DNA of 64,000 nt, from contig JAIPFY010000007.1 in NCBI GenBank assembly GCA_021736385.1, forward strand, positions 1-64,000, written 5' to 3'. The DNA comes from Spirochaetia bacterium. Lineage in GTDB: Bacteria; Spirochaetota; Spirochaetia; CAKZLE01. Of this stretch, positions 25,436 through 33,921 are shown one piece after another. The notes under the pieces are model-generated. The model made no database searches, was not told the DNA's origin, and saw nothing but the letters and a program-made list of their open reading frames with translations. Numbering within the stretch: position 1 is the stretch's first letter; each line of letters opens with the position of its first letter. The position numbers were made by a program, and so were the translations under genes.

Positions 25436-25945
25436 TCAAGAGGGAGTTTCTGCTTCGATCTGTTCGAAGATACCCTTCTTTCTGTTCTTTCTGACACGGT
25501 CCCACGGCAGGGTCCTGCCGTTCATGCTGATATAGACGCCGTGTGCAAGGGACTGGACACTGCTTACCGCGGTACCGAGGTTGAAGAAGGCGTCGGAATC
25601 AGCGACCGTATAGGGGACCATCGCGCCGGTGAGGATGATCGTCTTATCGAGATCGGCTTTCCCGAGTACGCGGGCGGTGATCTCCATGGTGTCGGTCCCA
25701 TGGATGATGATGATCTGACTGCACTCGGATGCCCTGCAGGCTGCGAGGATCTCAGCCCGGTCTGCATCATCCATCAGCAGGCTGTCTTTGAGGGCCATAT
25801 GCTTGATGCTGTAGCTGATGGTGCACCGAACGACCTGCATGATCCGGGAGAGGTGGGAACTCCTGAAGGTCAGCTCTCCGGTGATCTCATCATACTGCTT
25901 GTCAAAGGTCCCACCTGTAGCGATGATCAGAATCTGTTCGTCCAT
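25436..25945 (-). CDS. short asparaginase-family protein
   Basis: 169 residues from the ATG at 25945 (GGAGGG upstream). It has the asparaginase N-terminal half only: ATGGTFDK with the first catalytic Thr and IIIHGTDTMEITA with the second Thr-Asp pair, then IILTGAMVPY. Full L-asparaginases are about 330 residues; a compact class of 160-180 residues exists and this fits it, so truncation is not implied. Likely releases ammonia from asparagine or a related amide. It precedes the activator gene by 31 bp. Confidence 0.82.
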   Translation of the reverse strand: MDEQILIIATGGTFDKQYDEITGELTFRSSHLSRIMQVVRCTISYSIKHMALKDSLLMDDADRAEILAACRASECSQIIIIHGTDTMEITARVLGKADLDKTIILTGAMVPYTVADSDAFFNLGTAVSSVQSLAHGVYISMNGRTLPWDRVRKNRKKGIFEQIEAETPS

Positions 25946-25986
25946 GCTGCCCTCCTGCCGACCTGCCGGTGTGTATGTTTGCAACC

Positions 25987-26017
25987 ATTATAGGGGGGAA
26001 AGTGGTCTGGAAGTCAA
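25987..26017 (-). promoter_or_regulatory. sigma-70 promoter of the asparaginase-activator operon
   Basis: Minus strand: TTGACT (26017-26012), 19-bp spacer, perfect TATAAT (25992-25987), 41 bp before the ATG. The spacer is longer than optimal. Confidence 0.6.
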
Positions 26018-26131
26018 CAGCCTGTTCTTCACCTGATCATACAGTTGATAGATATTGACCGATTGCCTGTTTTTTTTGTCTCCTGTTCATGATACCATGG
26101 TTCCCTGAGATCTATGATAAGGGAGCTAGTC

Positions 26132-27142
26132 ATGCCTGGATACAGAACCTGTGTTTTTCTGCTGGTGTTCATGTGCGCATTCTGGTATGCAGCAGCTGAC
26201 GGGTCAGTGCAGATCATCTCATCGGATGATCGCATCGCATGGACGGTCTCCATCGATCATGAGGAGCTGGTATTCGAACAGGGGATGGTGGTCTATCTCC
26301 CTGACGGCCTCCATCGTCTCACTGCGTTCGCTCCTGGTTTTCGCATGATCGATGAACCGCTGCGAATCACCGATGGTGCACGGGAACAGATCCTGCTGCA
26401 TGCAGCGGCTCCTGAGATCGTCGCTTCCGGAGCGATGATCGAACTCACGGCTGATCCCCGTACCGGGACGCTGATCCTGGTAGGGACTGCAGGAGGTGAA
26501 GCCTTCACCCTCGATGAGCAGATCGGCAGGGCTCCCTCATCGCTGCAGGTAGGGGCCGGTACCCACCAGGTCACCTCCGGTGTCTATGCCTGGGAGGTGA
26601 CCGTCCCCGCAGGGAAGGTCGTGTTCGTACGATTCGATGCAGAGGCCGGGACCGTGCAGGAGTTTACCGTAGATCAGCAGCAGTACCGGGAGCTCTATGA
26701 ATACAGCCCATCCTATGATAGGATGTTCTCTTTCGGATATCGCAGGTATGCACTACGGCGCTTCTGGGATCTGCGAAACACTTCGATCGTGCTGGGGGTG
26801 TTTGCCCTGTTCATGCTGGGTATCATCGTGCGGTTCTCCCTTCGGGGCAGGATAGCCATAGCCAGGATGAGAAAGCGGCAGCTGTTCAGAAGGTTCGAAC
26901 GACTCTCCAAGGCTGATCCGAAGGGGCGAAGGCCGGTGACAGAGAGTGCACTGGTCGCTCAGGTGAAGTATCTGAAGAAGTTGCGGGTCCTTCTGCAGAA
27001 GCAGATCGCAGAGCATAGAAGACGGTATGAGGTGCTCAAGGGCAGAAGTGATGCGAAGGGTATGAGAAAACGGAAGAGACAGGCCAGAAGGGTCCGCAGG
27101 CTTGTACGTATCGAGAAGAAGCTCTTCTATGAGCTCTCATGA
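26132..27142 (+). CDS. envelope protein: signal peptide, beta-rich domain, one membrane helix, basic cytoplasmic tail
   Basis: 336 residues, not recognised. Signal peptide (ends near WYAAADG), a beta-rich extracytoplasmic part with a PEGA-like start (WTVSIDHEELVFEQG, LPDGLHRLTAFAPGF), a single membrane helix around residues 215-237 (IVLGVFALFMLGIIV), then about 95 residues very rich in Arg and Lys with coiled-coil character. The ATG at 26132 follows GGGAG by 7 bp; an in-frame ATG at 26114 has no ribosome site. First gene of the run leading to recJ. Function unknown. Confidence 0.75.
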   Translation: MPGYRTCVFLLVFMCAFWYAAADGSVQIISSDDRIAWTVSIDHEELVFEQGMVVYLPDGLHRLTAFAPGFRMIDEPLRITDGAREQILLHAAAPEIVASGAMIELTADPRTGTLILVGTAGGEAFTLDEQIGRAPSSLQVGAGTHQVTSGVYAWEVTVPAGKVVFVRFDAEAGTVQEFTVDQQQYRELYEYSPSYDRMFSFGYRRYALRRFWDLRNTSIVLGVFALFMLGIIVRFSLRGRIAIARMRKRQLFRRFERLSKADPKGRRPVTESALVAQVKYLKKLRVLLQKQIAEHRRRYEVLKGRSDAKGMRKRKRQARRVRRLVRIEKKLFYELS

Positions 27143-27164
27143 GCGATGAAAAACAGGAGATCAT

Positions 27165-27569
27165 ATGCGCAAAGTAGTACTGGTACTGCTGGTGCTGCTG
27201 GGAGCAGCGGCACTGATCTATGCATGCTGGGGGAGACCGTATCTGAACTCGATGCAGGAAGACCTGGAAGCTCTGAGTGAGCTGCCGGTGGATGTCCTGG
27301 AGTTGTCTGACAGTGAAGATGGGATCTATCAGGGAAGTTTTGCAGCAGGGCCGATAGCCGTAGTGCTGCAGGTGCGCATAGCTGGCCATCGGATCGATGA
27401 GATCACCATCGTGAAGCACGAACAGGGCAGGGGGAAGGCTGCAGAGGAGATCACCGAACAGATCATCTCTCAACAGTCCCTGCAGGTCGATACGATCTCC
27501 GGTGCAACCTATAGCTCTCAGGTGATCGTCCAGGCGGTACAGGATGCACTGCATCAGGCAGCACGATGA
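27165..27569 (+). CDS. small FMN-binding-domain protein
   Basis: 134 residues. N-terminal membrane anchor (4-20), then a minimal FMN-binding domain ending in DTISGATYSS, the (S/T)GAT motif in which ApbE links FMN to the Thr. Extracytoplasmic electron carrier by analogy with NqrC/RnfG and related single-domain proteins. The substrate chain is unknown. 22 bp after the previous gene. Confidence 0.88.
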   Translation: MRKVVLVLLVLLGAAALIYACWGRPYLNSMQEDLEALSELPVDVLELSDSEDGIYQGSFAAGPIAVVLQVRIAGHRIDEITIVKHEQGRGKAAEEITEQIISQQSLQVDTISGATYSSQVIVQAVQDALHQAAR

Positions 27570-27603
27570 ATGGAAAGAAAAAAGATATGAGAGGGAACCA
27601 TAT

Positions 27604-28056
27604 ATGAACGAAAGGACTTCACTGCAGCAGTGCTGCCGGACGTACTATAGAGATCGTGACATGAACTGTGCAGAGGCAGTGATCCTCGGAGCTGATCAAT
27701 GGTACGAGCTGCATCTTGACCCACAGAGTCTCCGTACTGCCGCTGGCTTCGGTGGCGGGCTTTCCATCGGCAGTGTCTGCGGCGCCCTTAGCGGGGCAGT
27801 CATGGCGCTCGGTGCGTTGTTCGTGCGCGAGAAGGCGCATGAGGAAGAGACGATCAAGACGGTGACAGCGGCTTATCTGGAAGAGGCCCAAAGGCGCTTC
27901 GGCTCTCTGATGTGTATCGACCTGAAAGCGTCGATGCACACAGAGGAAGATGGCTGTCTGGCGGTAGTCCTTGCGGCAGCCGGACTGCTCGAGGAGATCG
28001 TACAGAAGTATGATCATCTGAGGATCATCAGGGAGCATGTGCCGGCGAGCGAATGA
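27604..28056 (+). CDS. C_GCAxxG_C_C family redox protein
   Basis: 150 residues. NCAEAVI, GFGGGLSIGSVCGALSGAVMALG and the later C(I)DLK region hold the family cysteines, thought to bind a redox cofactor or form disulfides. Cytoplasmic. It follows the FMN-binding protein, so the two may share an electron path (inference). Start 27604 follows GAGAGGG; a longer frame to 27544 overlaps the FMN gene. The stop overlaps recO as ATGA. Confidence 0.85.
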   Translation: MNERTSLQQCCRTYYRDRDMNCAEAVILGADQWYELHLDPQSLRTAAGFGGGLSIGSVCGALSGAVMALGALFVREKAHEEETIKTVTAAYLEEAQRRFGSLMCIDLKASMHTEEDGCLAVVLAAAGLLEEIVQKYDHLRIIREHVPASE

Positions 28057-28799
28057 ACAGAAACATACAGTGTGATGCGATGATCCTGAAAAGTATGCGG
28101 TCCGGTGAGCTCCATCGGCGGCTCACCCTGATCTCACCGCAGCTCGGACTCTTTGATGCGACGGCCTACGGGGCGCGCAAAGGGAGTGCGAAACTCGCAG
28201 GTCTGGTCGAACCCTTCGTCCACGGGCGGGTCTATGCCTATTACAACCCTGTGAAACAGCAGTATTCCCTGCAGGACATCAAGGTCGAACAGTTCCGTGA
28301 ATCGCTTCGTGACGATCTTGTGGACCTCTACAGCGCATCGTTCTTTGCTGAGCTGATCCTCAAATCCTTCGGCAGCGGTGGTGATCATGAAGCAGTATAT
28401 GCCCTGATGCTTGAACTCCTTGATGAGATCGAGCAGAAGAGGGATCATCACCACCTCATCATCCAGGGGTGCTGGCGATTCCTCCATCTCTTCGGTCTGG
28501 CTCCCGACCTGCTCACCTGTGCTGCCTGCGGCAGACCGCTCGGCCAGGCAATCGGCAGCCTGCATCACGGTGAACACGGTCTGTGGTGTGAGTCCTGTCT
28601 CCCGTTCGCTCCAGCAGGGGCTGCGCTGGATGTGGCAAGCCGCAGATACCTGAGCTATACTGCAGAGCTTCCGCTGCAGAAGGCACTTCGGGTGTCTCTG
28701 GCAGCAGAGGCCGCACGCATGCTCAAGAATGCCCTGCTGCACTATATGGACAGCATCACCGACGGGCGGCTCAAGACCATCAAGAGTGGCATCCTGTGA
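28053..28799 (+). CDS. recO: DNA repair protein RecO
   Basis: 248 residues. N-terminal OB-fold (DAMILKSMRSGELHRRLTLIS) and a C-terminal helical domain with a zinc site: CAAC near residue 152 and CESC near 177. Loads RecA on SSB-coated DNA with RecR in gap repair. Coupled by 4-bp overlaps to the genes on both sides, in the same run as recJ, which feeds the same pathway. Confidence 0.93.
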   Translation: MNRNIQCDAMILKSMRSGELHRRLTLISPQLGLFDATAYGARKGSAKLAGLVEPFVHGRVYAYYNPVKQQYSLQDIKVEQFRESLRDDLVDLYSASFFAELILKSFGSGGDHEAVYALMLELLDEIEQKRDHHHLIIQGCWRFLHLFGLAPDLLTCAACGRPLGQAIGSLHHGEHGLWCESCLPFAPAGAALDVASRRYLSYTAELPLQKALRVSLAAEAARMLKNALLHYMDSITDGRLKTIKSGIL

Positions 28800-29323
28800 G
28801 GCTGTTCATCGGTATCCCGGTCAGACCGGAGACAGCAGCTCGCCTGCGCAAGGCTATGAACGCATGCCCTGATCGTGATATGATACGCCTGACAGGGACG
28901 GATCGGTATCATGTGACCCTGCTGTTCCTCGGAGAGCGGGATCCTTCGCAGATCCCGGTCATCACCCGGGCCATGGATGCTGCCAGCCTCGGATCCCTGC
29001 CTGAAGCGCTCATCTGCGAAGGTATCAGGATCTTCTCTCGTCGCACCATCGTGACACCGGTGACCGCAGGCAGAGAACAGCTTACGGAGTTGGCACAGGA
29101 TCTGGCAGGCCGGCTGCAGATACCGATACCCTCAGACGATACGATCTGGCATCTGAGTCTTGCGCGAATACCGAAAGGGGTACGGACAGACCTCCGGCTG
29201 ATCAGGGAGACCATGGATCTGAAGATCCGTGCCCAGATCGAACTGGATACCATCGTACTGTATCGATCTCACATAGGACATACCAGCGTTCGATACGAAG
29301 CGCTGCATACGATAAGGTTGTAG
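28796..29323 (+). CDS. thpR: RNA 2',3'-cyclic phosphodiesterase
   Basis: 175 residues. The 2H-phosphoesterase motifs HVTL (in YHVTLLFLGE) and HLSL (in WHLSLARIPKG) supply the two catalytic histidines, and FIGIPV opens the fold. Opens 2',3'-cyclic phosphates at RNA ends. GTG start inside the recO stop (GTGA). Two bases separate it from recJ. Confidence 0.92.
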   Translation: MRLFIGIPVRPETAARLRKAMNACPDRDMIRLTGTDRYHVTLLFLGERDPSQIPVITRAMDAASLGSLPEALICEGIRIFSRRTIVTPVTAGREQLTELAQDLAGRLQIPIPSDDTIWHLSLARIPKGVRTDLRLIRETMDLKIRAQIELDTIVLYRSHIGHTSVRYEALHTIRL

Positions 29324-29325
29324 AC

Positions 29326-31461
29326 ATGAAATGGGAAAAACCGGCTATAGATCCAGCACGAGTCAAGAAGATGCATGAACGGTATCATATCGATCTGATC
29401 ACCGCATCGATCCTTGAACGAAGAGGAGTCAGTCACACTGATATTCGCTTCTATCTCGAAGATGATGTCTCCTTTCTGCACAATCCGTTTCTGTTCGAAG
29501 ATATGGAGAGTGCAGTCGATCGTATCCTTGATGCGGTCAACGAGGGAGAGAAGGTGCGTATCTTCGGTGACAGGGATGTTGACGGGATGACCTCGACGGT
29601 GCTGCTCAAAGAGTCGCTCGATGAACTGGGTCTGGATGTCGACTGGAGGCTCCCGCTTGAGGATGAGCCCTACGGTCTGACGATGGCCGGGGTGGACCAT
29701 ATGGTAGAGGACGGGCGCACCCTGCTGATAACCGTCGACTGCGGGATCTCCAACACGAAGGAGATCTCCTATGCGGCAGGACACGGGATAGATGCGATCG
29801 TCATCGATCATCATATACCCGGAGATGAACTGCCGGCTGCAGTGGCGATCATCAATCCCAAGGTGGAGGGCAGCGGGTATCCGTTCCGGGATCTTGCAGG
29901 CTGCGGGGTGGTCGCAAAATGCATCTGGGCTCTCAATTTCAGCAAGACCGATCTCTACAAGCAGGAACTGGTGCTCCTGCATGCACGGCCGGGGAACCAG
30001 ACGGTGATCATTGATGCGGTGAAACTGGAGAATCTTGTCGAGATCGATCGTATCACCGAGAACATCGTCCCGGGAGTGCTGCCGGCCAGTCAGTCCCGCC
30101 TCTTTGATTTTCTGATCGGAAAACAGATCCTTGTCTATGATGAGGGCCTTGAGAAGCGCATGCTCCAGCAGGCATTCGGTGCACGGGTGGAGATCAATCT
30201 GATCGATCTGGCACCCGGGGTCATACAGCAGTTCCCTTCGATGAAGGGAAAGAGTCTCGTCCGTCTGCAGCAGTTGAGTAAGGCGAACCGGTACGGGACG
30301 GGAACGATCCAGGAGATCGATACGCTGGTGAGTCTGTTCAGCACCTATGTGATCAAGAGCCATCCGTCGCTCTCGTCCGAGTATGAGAAGAATCTCGATC
30401 TGGTTGCTATCGGCACCGTGGCTGACCTGATGCCGATGCATGGGGAGAACAGGATCCTGGTGAAGAAGGGGCTGCAGGTACTCTCCCGCGGTGACAGACA
30501 CTCGCTGCTCATGTTCCTTTCCATGCTCAATCTTGATGGTAAGCGTATCTCGACGACGAACATCGGCTGGCAGATCTCACCTGTGTTCAATGCATCCGGG
30601 AGGCTGGGAGTTCCCGATAAGACGGTCGATCTGCTGTTGAGCAAGGATCGAACCGAACAGGAACAGCTGTCGGTCGAACTGATCGGACTGAACAAGAGAC
30701 GAAAGAAGCTCGGTGATGATTCATGGAACAAGATCCTTCCCAAGGCACGGACCAGTTATGATGCACACGATCACAAGATCGTCATCGTCTATGACAAGTC
30801 GGTCAACAGGGGGATCACCGGTATCATGGCCTCACGACTGCTCAGTCAGTTCAAAGCCCCTGCCATGGTGATCGCTCAGATCGAAGACCATCTGGTGGGC
30901 AGCATGAGAAGCAGTAAGGCGATGAATGTGAAATCGTTCCTCTCCACCTTCGATGATATCCTCATCGATCATGGAGGTCATCAGTGTGCCGGCGGGTTCA
31001 GTCTCTATGAGAAGGACCTGGATGAGTTCCTGATCCGGGTCGATGAGCTCGCAGGGGATCTGGTGATCAAGAAGAGTGAGGACATCCTGACCATCGATGC
31101 GGAACTGCCGGAACAGTTCATGACCCCGGAGCTCATCACGCTCGTCGAGCGTCTTGAGCCCTACGGTGCTGAACACAATCCGCTGCAGTTCATGATGCGT
31201 GGAGCTGTGATCGAAGAGATCAGCCTGCTCGGTGCAGGGGAACAGAAACACGTGAAGATGCTCATCGCCTATGGGGCCTACAAATGGCCGGCGATCTTCT
31301 GGCGGGCAGGGGACCGGGCCGGTCAGGAATTCTCCAGGGGCGATCGCATCGATCTGGTCTTCAGATTCGGGAGAAACTACTATAAGAACATGGAGTCACT
31401 GCAATTGACTGTACTCGATATCGCTCAAGATGCTGATGACATGTTGACAAACATACGATAA
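29326..31461 (+). CDS. recJ: single-strand DNA exonuclease RecJ with an inserted domain
   Basis: 711 residues against the usual 560-580. DHH motifs: FGDRDVDG (80-87), DCG (138-140), DHH (161-163), LMPMHGENR (369-377) and [12 protein letters not shown] near 545. The canonical DxDADG is DRDVDG here. Residues about 215-345 are an insert between motif III and motif IV whose strand/helix pattern resembles a DnaQ-type exonuclease without its catalytic acids. Degrades 5' ends of single-stranded DNA in recombination and mismatch repair. Its 3' end contains the rpsU promoter. Confidence 0.93.
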   Translation: MKWEKPAIDPARVKKMHERYHIDLITASILERRGVSHTDIRFYLEDDVSFLHNPFLFEDMESAVDRILDAVNEGEKVRIFGDRDVDGMTSTVLLKESLDELGLDVDWRLPLEDEPYGLTMAGVDHMVEDGRTLLITVDCGISNTKEISYAAGHGIDAIVIDHHIPGDELPAAVAIINPKVEGSGYPFRDLAGCGVVAKCIWALNFSKTDLYKQELVLLHARPGNQTVIIDAVKLENLVEIDRITENIVPGVLPASQSRLFDFLIGKQILVYDEGLEKRMLQQAFGARVEINLIDLAPGVIQQFPSMKGKSLVRLQQLSKANRYGTGTIQEIDTLVSLFSTYVIKSHPSLSSEYEKNLDLVAIGTVADLMPMHGENRILVKKGLQVLSRGDRHSLLMFLSMLNLDGKRISTTNIGWQISPVFNASGRLGVPDKTVDLLLSKDRTEQEQLSVELIGLNKRRKKLGDDSWNKILPKARTSYDAHDHKIVIVYDKSVNRGITGIMASRLLSQFKAPAMVIAQIEDHLVGSMRSSKAMNVKSFLSTFDDILIDHGGHQCAGGFSLYEKDLDEFLIRVDELAGDLVIKKSEDILTIDAELPEQFMTPELITLVERLEPYGAEHNPLQFMMRGAVIEEISLLGAGEQKHVKMLIAYGAYKWPAIFWRAGDRAGQEFSRGDRIDLVFRFGRNYYKNMESLQLTVLDIAQDADDMLTNIR

Positions 31462-31472
31462 TACGTGATAGT
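31444..31472 (+). promoter_or_regulatory. promoter of rpsU inside the recJ 3' end
   Basis: TTGACA at 31444-31449, 17 bp, GATAGT at 31467-31472. Expected start near 31479, giving a short leader that contains the hairpin at 31485-31501. Confidence 0.65.
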
Positions 31473-31484
31473 ACTACCGTAGTA

Positions 31485-31501
31485 TTTCCCATGATGGGAA
31501 A
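31485..31501 (+). promoter_or_regulatory. leader hairpin abutting the rpsU ribosome site
   Basis: TTTCCC (31485-31490) pairs with GGGAAA (31496-31501) around a 5-nt loop. The 3' arm ends exactly where the GGGGGTGAT Shine-Dalgarno sequence begins, a layout typical of translational control of ribosomal protein genes. Confidence 0.6.
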
Positions 31502-31514
31502 GGGGGTGATTACT

Positions 31515-31724
31515 ATAGCTTTCGTAAAAGTCGACGAAAACGAACCTCTGGAGAAATCTCTGAAACGATTCAAGAGAATGGTTGAGAAAGAAGGGATTAT
31601 CAGAGAGTGGAAGAAGCGAGAATATTTCGAAAAGCCTTCCACCATCAATAACCGGAAGAAAAAAGCTCTTCAGCGAAAACAGATGAAGAAGTTGAGAAAA
31701 CTCAAAGCAATGAAGAGCTACTAG
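31515..31724 (+). CDS. rpsU: 30S ribosomal protein S21, apparent AUA start
   Basis: 69 residues if translation starts at the ATA codon at 31515. The protein then begins (M)[20 protein letters not shown], which fits S21, and ends with a basic tail. An almost perfect Shine-Dalgarno (AAGGGGGTGAT, 31500-31510) lies at the right distance only for ATA 31515. Upstream ATG codons (31491, 31494) and GTG 31506 are in frame but lie in the hairpin or the Shine-Dalgarno itself and lack a ribosome site. S21 helps initiation on the small subunit. The gene has its own promoter and terminator. Confidence 0.93.
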   Translation: MAFVKVDENEPLEKSLKRFKRMVEKEGIIREWKKREYFEKPSTINNRKKKALQRKQMKKLRKLKAMKSY

Positions 31725-31784
31725 GTTATATATATATAACGTATTGGTGTCATTTGCCGTAATCGATCGGTATCCGGTCACAAG

Positions 31785-31824
31785 GGAGGGAAAGTCATAT
31801 CTCATGATTTTCTCTCCTTTTTTT
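31785..31824 (+). terminator. rho-independent terminator of rpsU
   Basis: A 14-bp stem with two G-U pairs (31785-31798 with 31804-31817), 5-nt loop, followed by seven T at 31818-31824. Confidence 0.92.
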
Positions 31825-31880
31825 AACCCCCGAGAAGAATACGTAGTCATTATGAATACAGTAATTTTATCACGAAATAT

Positions 31881-31909
31881 TTGACATTTACTCAGTTACT
31901 AAGTACAAT
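31881..31909 (+). promoter_or_regulatory. sigma-70 promoter of serA-serC
   Basis: Perfect TTGACA at 31881-31886, 17 bp, TACAAT at 31904-31909. The spacer holds the near-palindrome TACTCAGTTACTAAGTA (31889-31905), a possible operator. Confidence 0.85.
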
Positions 31910-31944
31910 AAGATAGATTTTAACAGTTTAGAGGAGCGTAACCT

Positions 31945-32832
31945 ATGCTTATCCTGATTTCAGACGCTTTTGATGCGTCATTGCCCGAAAAATTGACTCA
32001 ATTTGGTGAAGTCACTACTGATACTTCACGTCTTGCAGAAGCTCATGTTGTACTGATCAGAAGTAAGACAACATGTACCAAAGAGTATATCGATGCTGCA
32101 AAGAACCTGAAGCTAATCATCAGAGGCGGAGTGGGGATCGACAATATCGATAAGGATTATGCACAGAGCAAAGGTATCCTGGTGCATAACACACCGAAGG
32201 CCTCATCGATCGCAGTAGCTGAACTGGCGTTCGCTCTGATGATCTCAGTCCCGAACCACATCGTAGAAGCACATAACGGTATGGTCGAGGGCTCCTGGTT
32301 GAAGAAGAGCATCAAGAGGACTGAGCTGTACGGTAAGACGCTCTGCCTCGGTGGTATCGGGAACATCGCTTCCAAAGTAGCAGAACGGGCTGCAGCCTTC
32401 GGGATGAAGGTCGTTGCGTATGATAAATACGTATCACAGAGCCCAGTGGCAGAGATGAAACCTTCTCTCAAAGAAGCTGCCAAAGATGCAGACTACATCT
32501 CCCTGCATCTGCCTCTGACTGATGAGACCCGTGGGATCTTTGGTCAGGAGATCATCGATGCCTGTGTGAAGAGACCTGTAGTGATCAATACCGGTCGAGG
32601 ACCCTGTGTGGATGCCCAGGCTATGACCGCTGCATTGGAATCCGGACAGATCAGCTGGTATGCCACTGATGTATGGCCTTCTGACCCACCATCAGAAGAC
32701 TACCCGATCCTGAAAGCACCACATGTGACCATGACCCCTCATATCGGGGCAAGCAGTAAAGAGAATCTGCTGAGAATAGGCGATGAAGCATACAGCATCA
32801 TCAAAGCAGCTGTTGACGGAGGAAAGCTATGA
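31945..32832 (+). CDS. serA: D-3-phosphoglycerate dehydrogenase (short form)
   Basis: 295 residues, without the C-terminal ACT or ASB domains, so no serine feedback site is present. NAD loop GKTLCLGGIGNIASKVAERA, catalytic Arg in IIRGGVGIDNID, INTGRGP and the His in TPHIGAS. First step of serine synthesis; linkage to serC makes this assignment firm over other D-hydroxyacid dehydrogenases. GAGGAG precedes the ATG. Overlaps serC by 4 bp. Confidence 0.93.
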   Translation: MLILISDAFDASLPEKLTQFGEVTTDTSRLAEAHVVLIRSKTTCTKEYIDAAKNLKLIIRGGVGIDNIDKDYAQSKGILVHNTPKASSIAVAELAFALMISVPNHIVEAHNGMVEGSWLKKSIKRTELYGKTLCLGGIGNIASKVAERAAAFGMKVVAYDKYVSQSPVAEMKPSLKEAAKDADYISLHLPLTDETRGIFGQEIIDACVKRPVVINTGRGPCVDAQAMTAALESGQISWYATDVWPSDPPSEDYPILKAPHVTMTPHIGASSKENLLRIGDEAYSIIKAAVDGGKL

Positions 32833-33917
32833 GTGAACGAAAACTGAATTTCTTTGCAGGGCCATCAGTACTTCCTGAGGAAGTCCTTGCAGAGCTGAAA
32901 GACCAGATCGGTGAGTACCAAGATAACGGGTTCTCCATGATCGAAGCAAGCCACAGAGGACCGGCATTCGATACGATGTATCACGAGTGCCTGGATCTGT
33001 TCAGGGAACTGCTCGGGATACCAGAGAACTACTCGGTGTTCTTCCTCGGCGGCGGGGCTACTCTGCAGTTCTCCATGATCCCGATGAACTTCCTCGGGGC
33101 AGGGCAGACTGCCGATTACCTGAAGACCGGGACCTGGTCCAACGGGGCATGCAACGATGCTCAGAAACTCGGGAACGTGAAGGTCCTCTTCGATGGGAAG
33201 GATTCGAACTACTCGACCCTGCCTGCTCCGGAGAGTGTAACACCTGATGCGGATGCAGCATACCTGTACCTCTGTTCGAATGAGACCATCGGAGGGATCG
33301 AATGGCAGGGCTGGCCGGAAACGGGCAACGTCCCCCTGATCGCCGATATGTCGAGTGACATCCTCAGCCGACCGGTTCCGGTCGAGAAGTTCGCCATGAT
33401 CTACGGCGGGGTACAGAAGAACCTCGGACCTGCAGGGGCTACCTTTGTGATCCTCCGTGATGACATGCTCGAGAGATCACCTGCGAATCTGACCTCCTAC
33501 CTGAATTACAATACCCATGCAAAGAAAGATGGTCTGTTCAACACCCCTCCGGTCTTCTCGATCTGGGCAGTCAAGCTGGTACTCGAATGGGTCAAGGCTC
33601 ATGGCGGTGCTCAGGGTATGGCAGAACGGGCTACTCGTAAGGCGAACCTGCTCTACAATGCGATCGACAGTCTCGATTCCGTCTTCTACTCACCCGTAGA
33701 TGCACGATACCGATCGAAGATGAACGTCGTGTTCAGACTCAGGGATGAAGAGCTCGAGAAACAGTTCCTCAAAGAGACCGCAGCCATGGGCATGCTCGGA
33801 CTGAAAGGACACAGAAGTGTTGGTGGATGCCGTGCATCGATCTACAACTCACTTCCTGAAGAATCTGTGGCAGTGCTTGCTGACTACATGAAAGAATTTG
33901 CACGAAAGAATGGATAA
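32829..33917 (+). CDS. serC: phosphoserine aminotransferase
   Basis: 362 residues. FFAGPSVLPEEVL at the start, ASHRGPAF, LGGGATLQFSM and the PLP lysine in YGGVQKNLGPAG are the SerC hallmarks; RSVGGCRASIYNS closes it. Converts 3-phosphohydroxypyruvate to phosphoserine with glutamate. ATGA overlap with serA. The Lrp-type regulator follows at once. Confidence 0.97.
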   Translation: MSERKLNFFAGPSVLPEEVLAELKDQIGEYQDNGFSMIEASHRGPAFDTMYHECLDLFRELLGIPENYSVFFLGGGATLQFSMIPMNFLGAGQTADYLKTGTWSNGACNDAQKLGNVKVLFDGKDSNYSTLPAPESVTPDADAAYLYLCSNETIGGIEWQGWPETGNVPLIADMSSDILSRPVPVEKFAMIYGGVQKNLGPAGATFVILRDDMLERSPANLTSYLNYNTHAKKDGLFNTPPVFSIWAVKLVLEWVKAHGGAQGMAERATRKANLLYNAIDSLDSVFYSPVDARYRSKMNVVFRLRDEELEKQFLKETAAMGMLGLKGHRSVGGCRASIYNSLPEESVAVLADYMKEFARKNG

Positions 33918-33921
33918 ACCA

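Noticed and set aside
29269-30501. 410-codon open frame on the minus strand within recJ
   Set aside because: Antisense shadow of a well-supported gene. No homology, no ribosome site, and no promoter; the composition follows recJ codon use.
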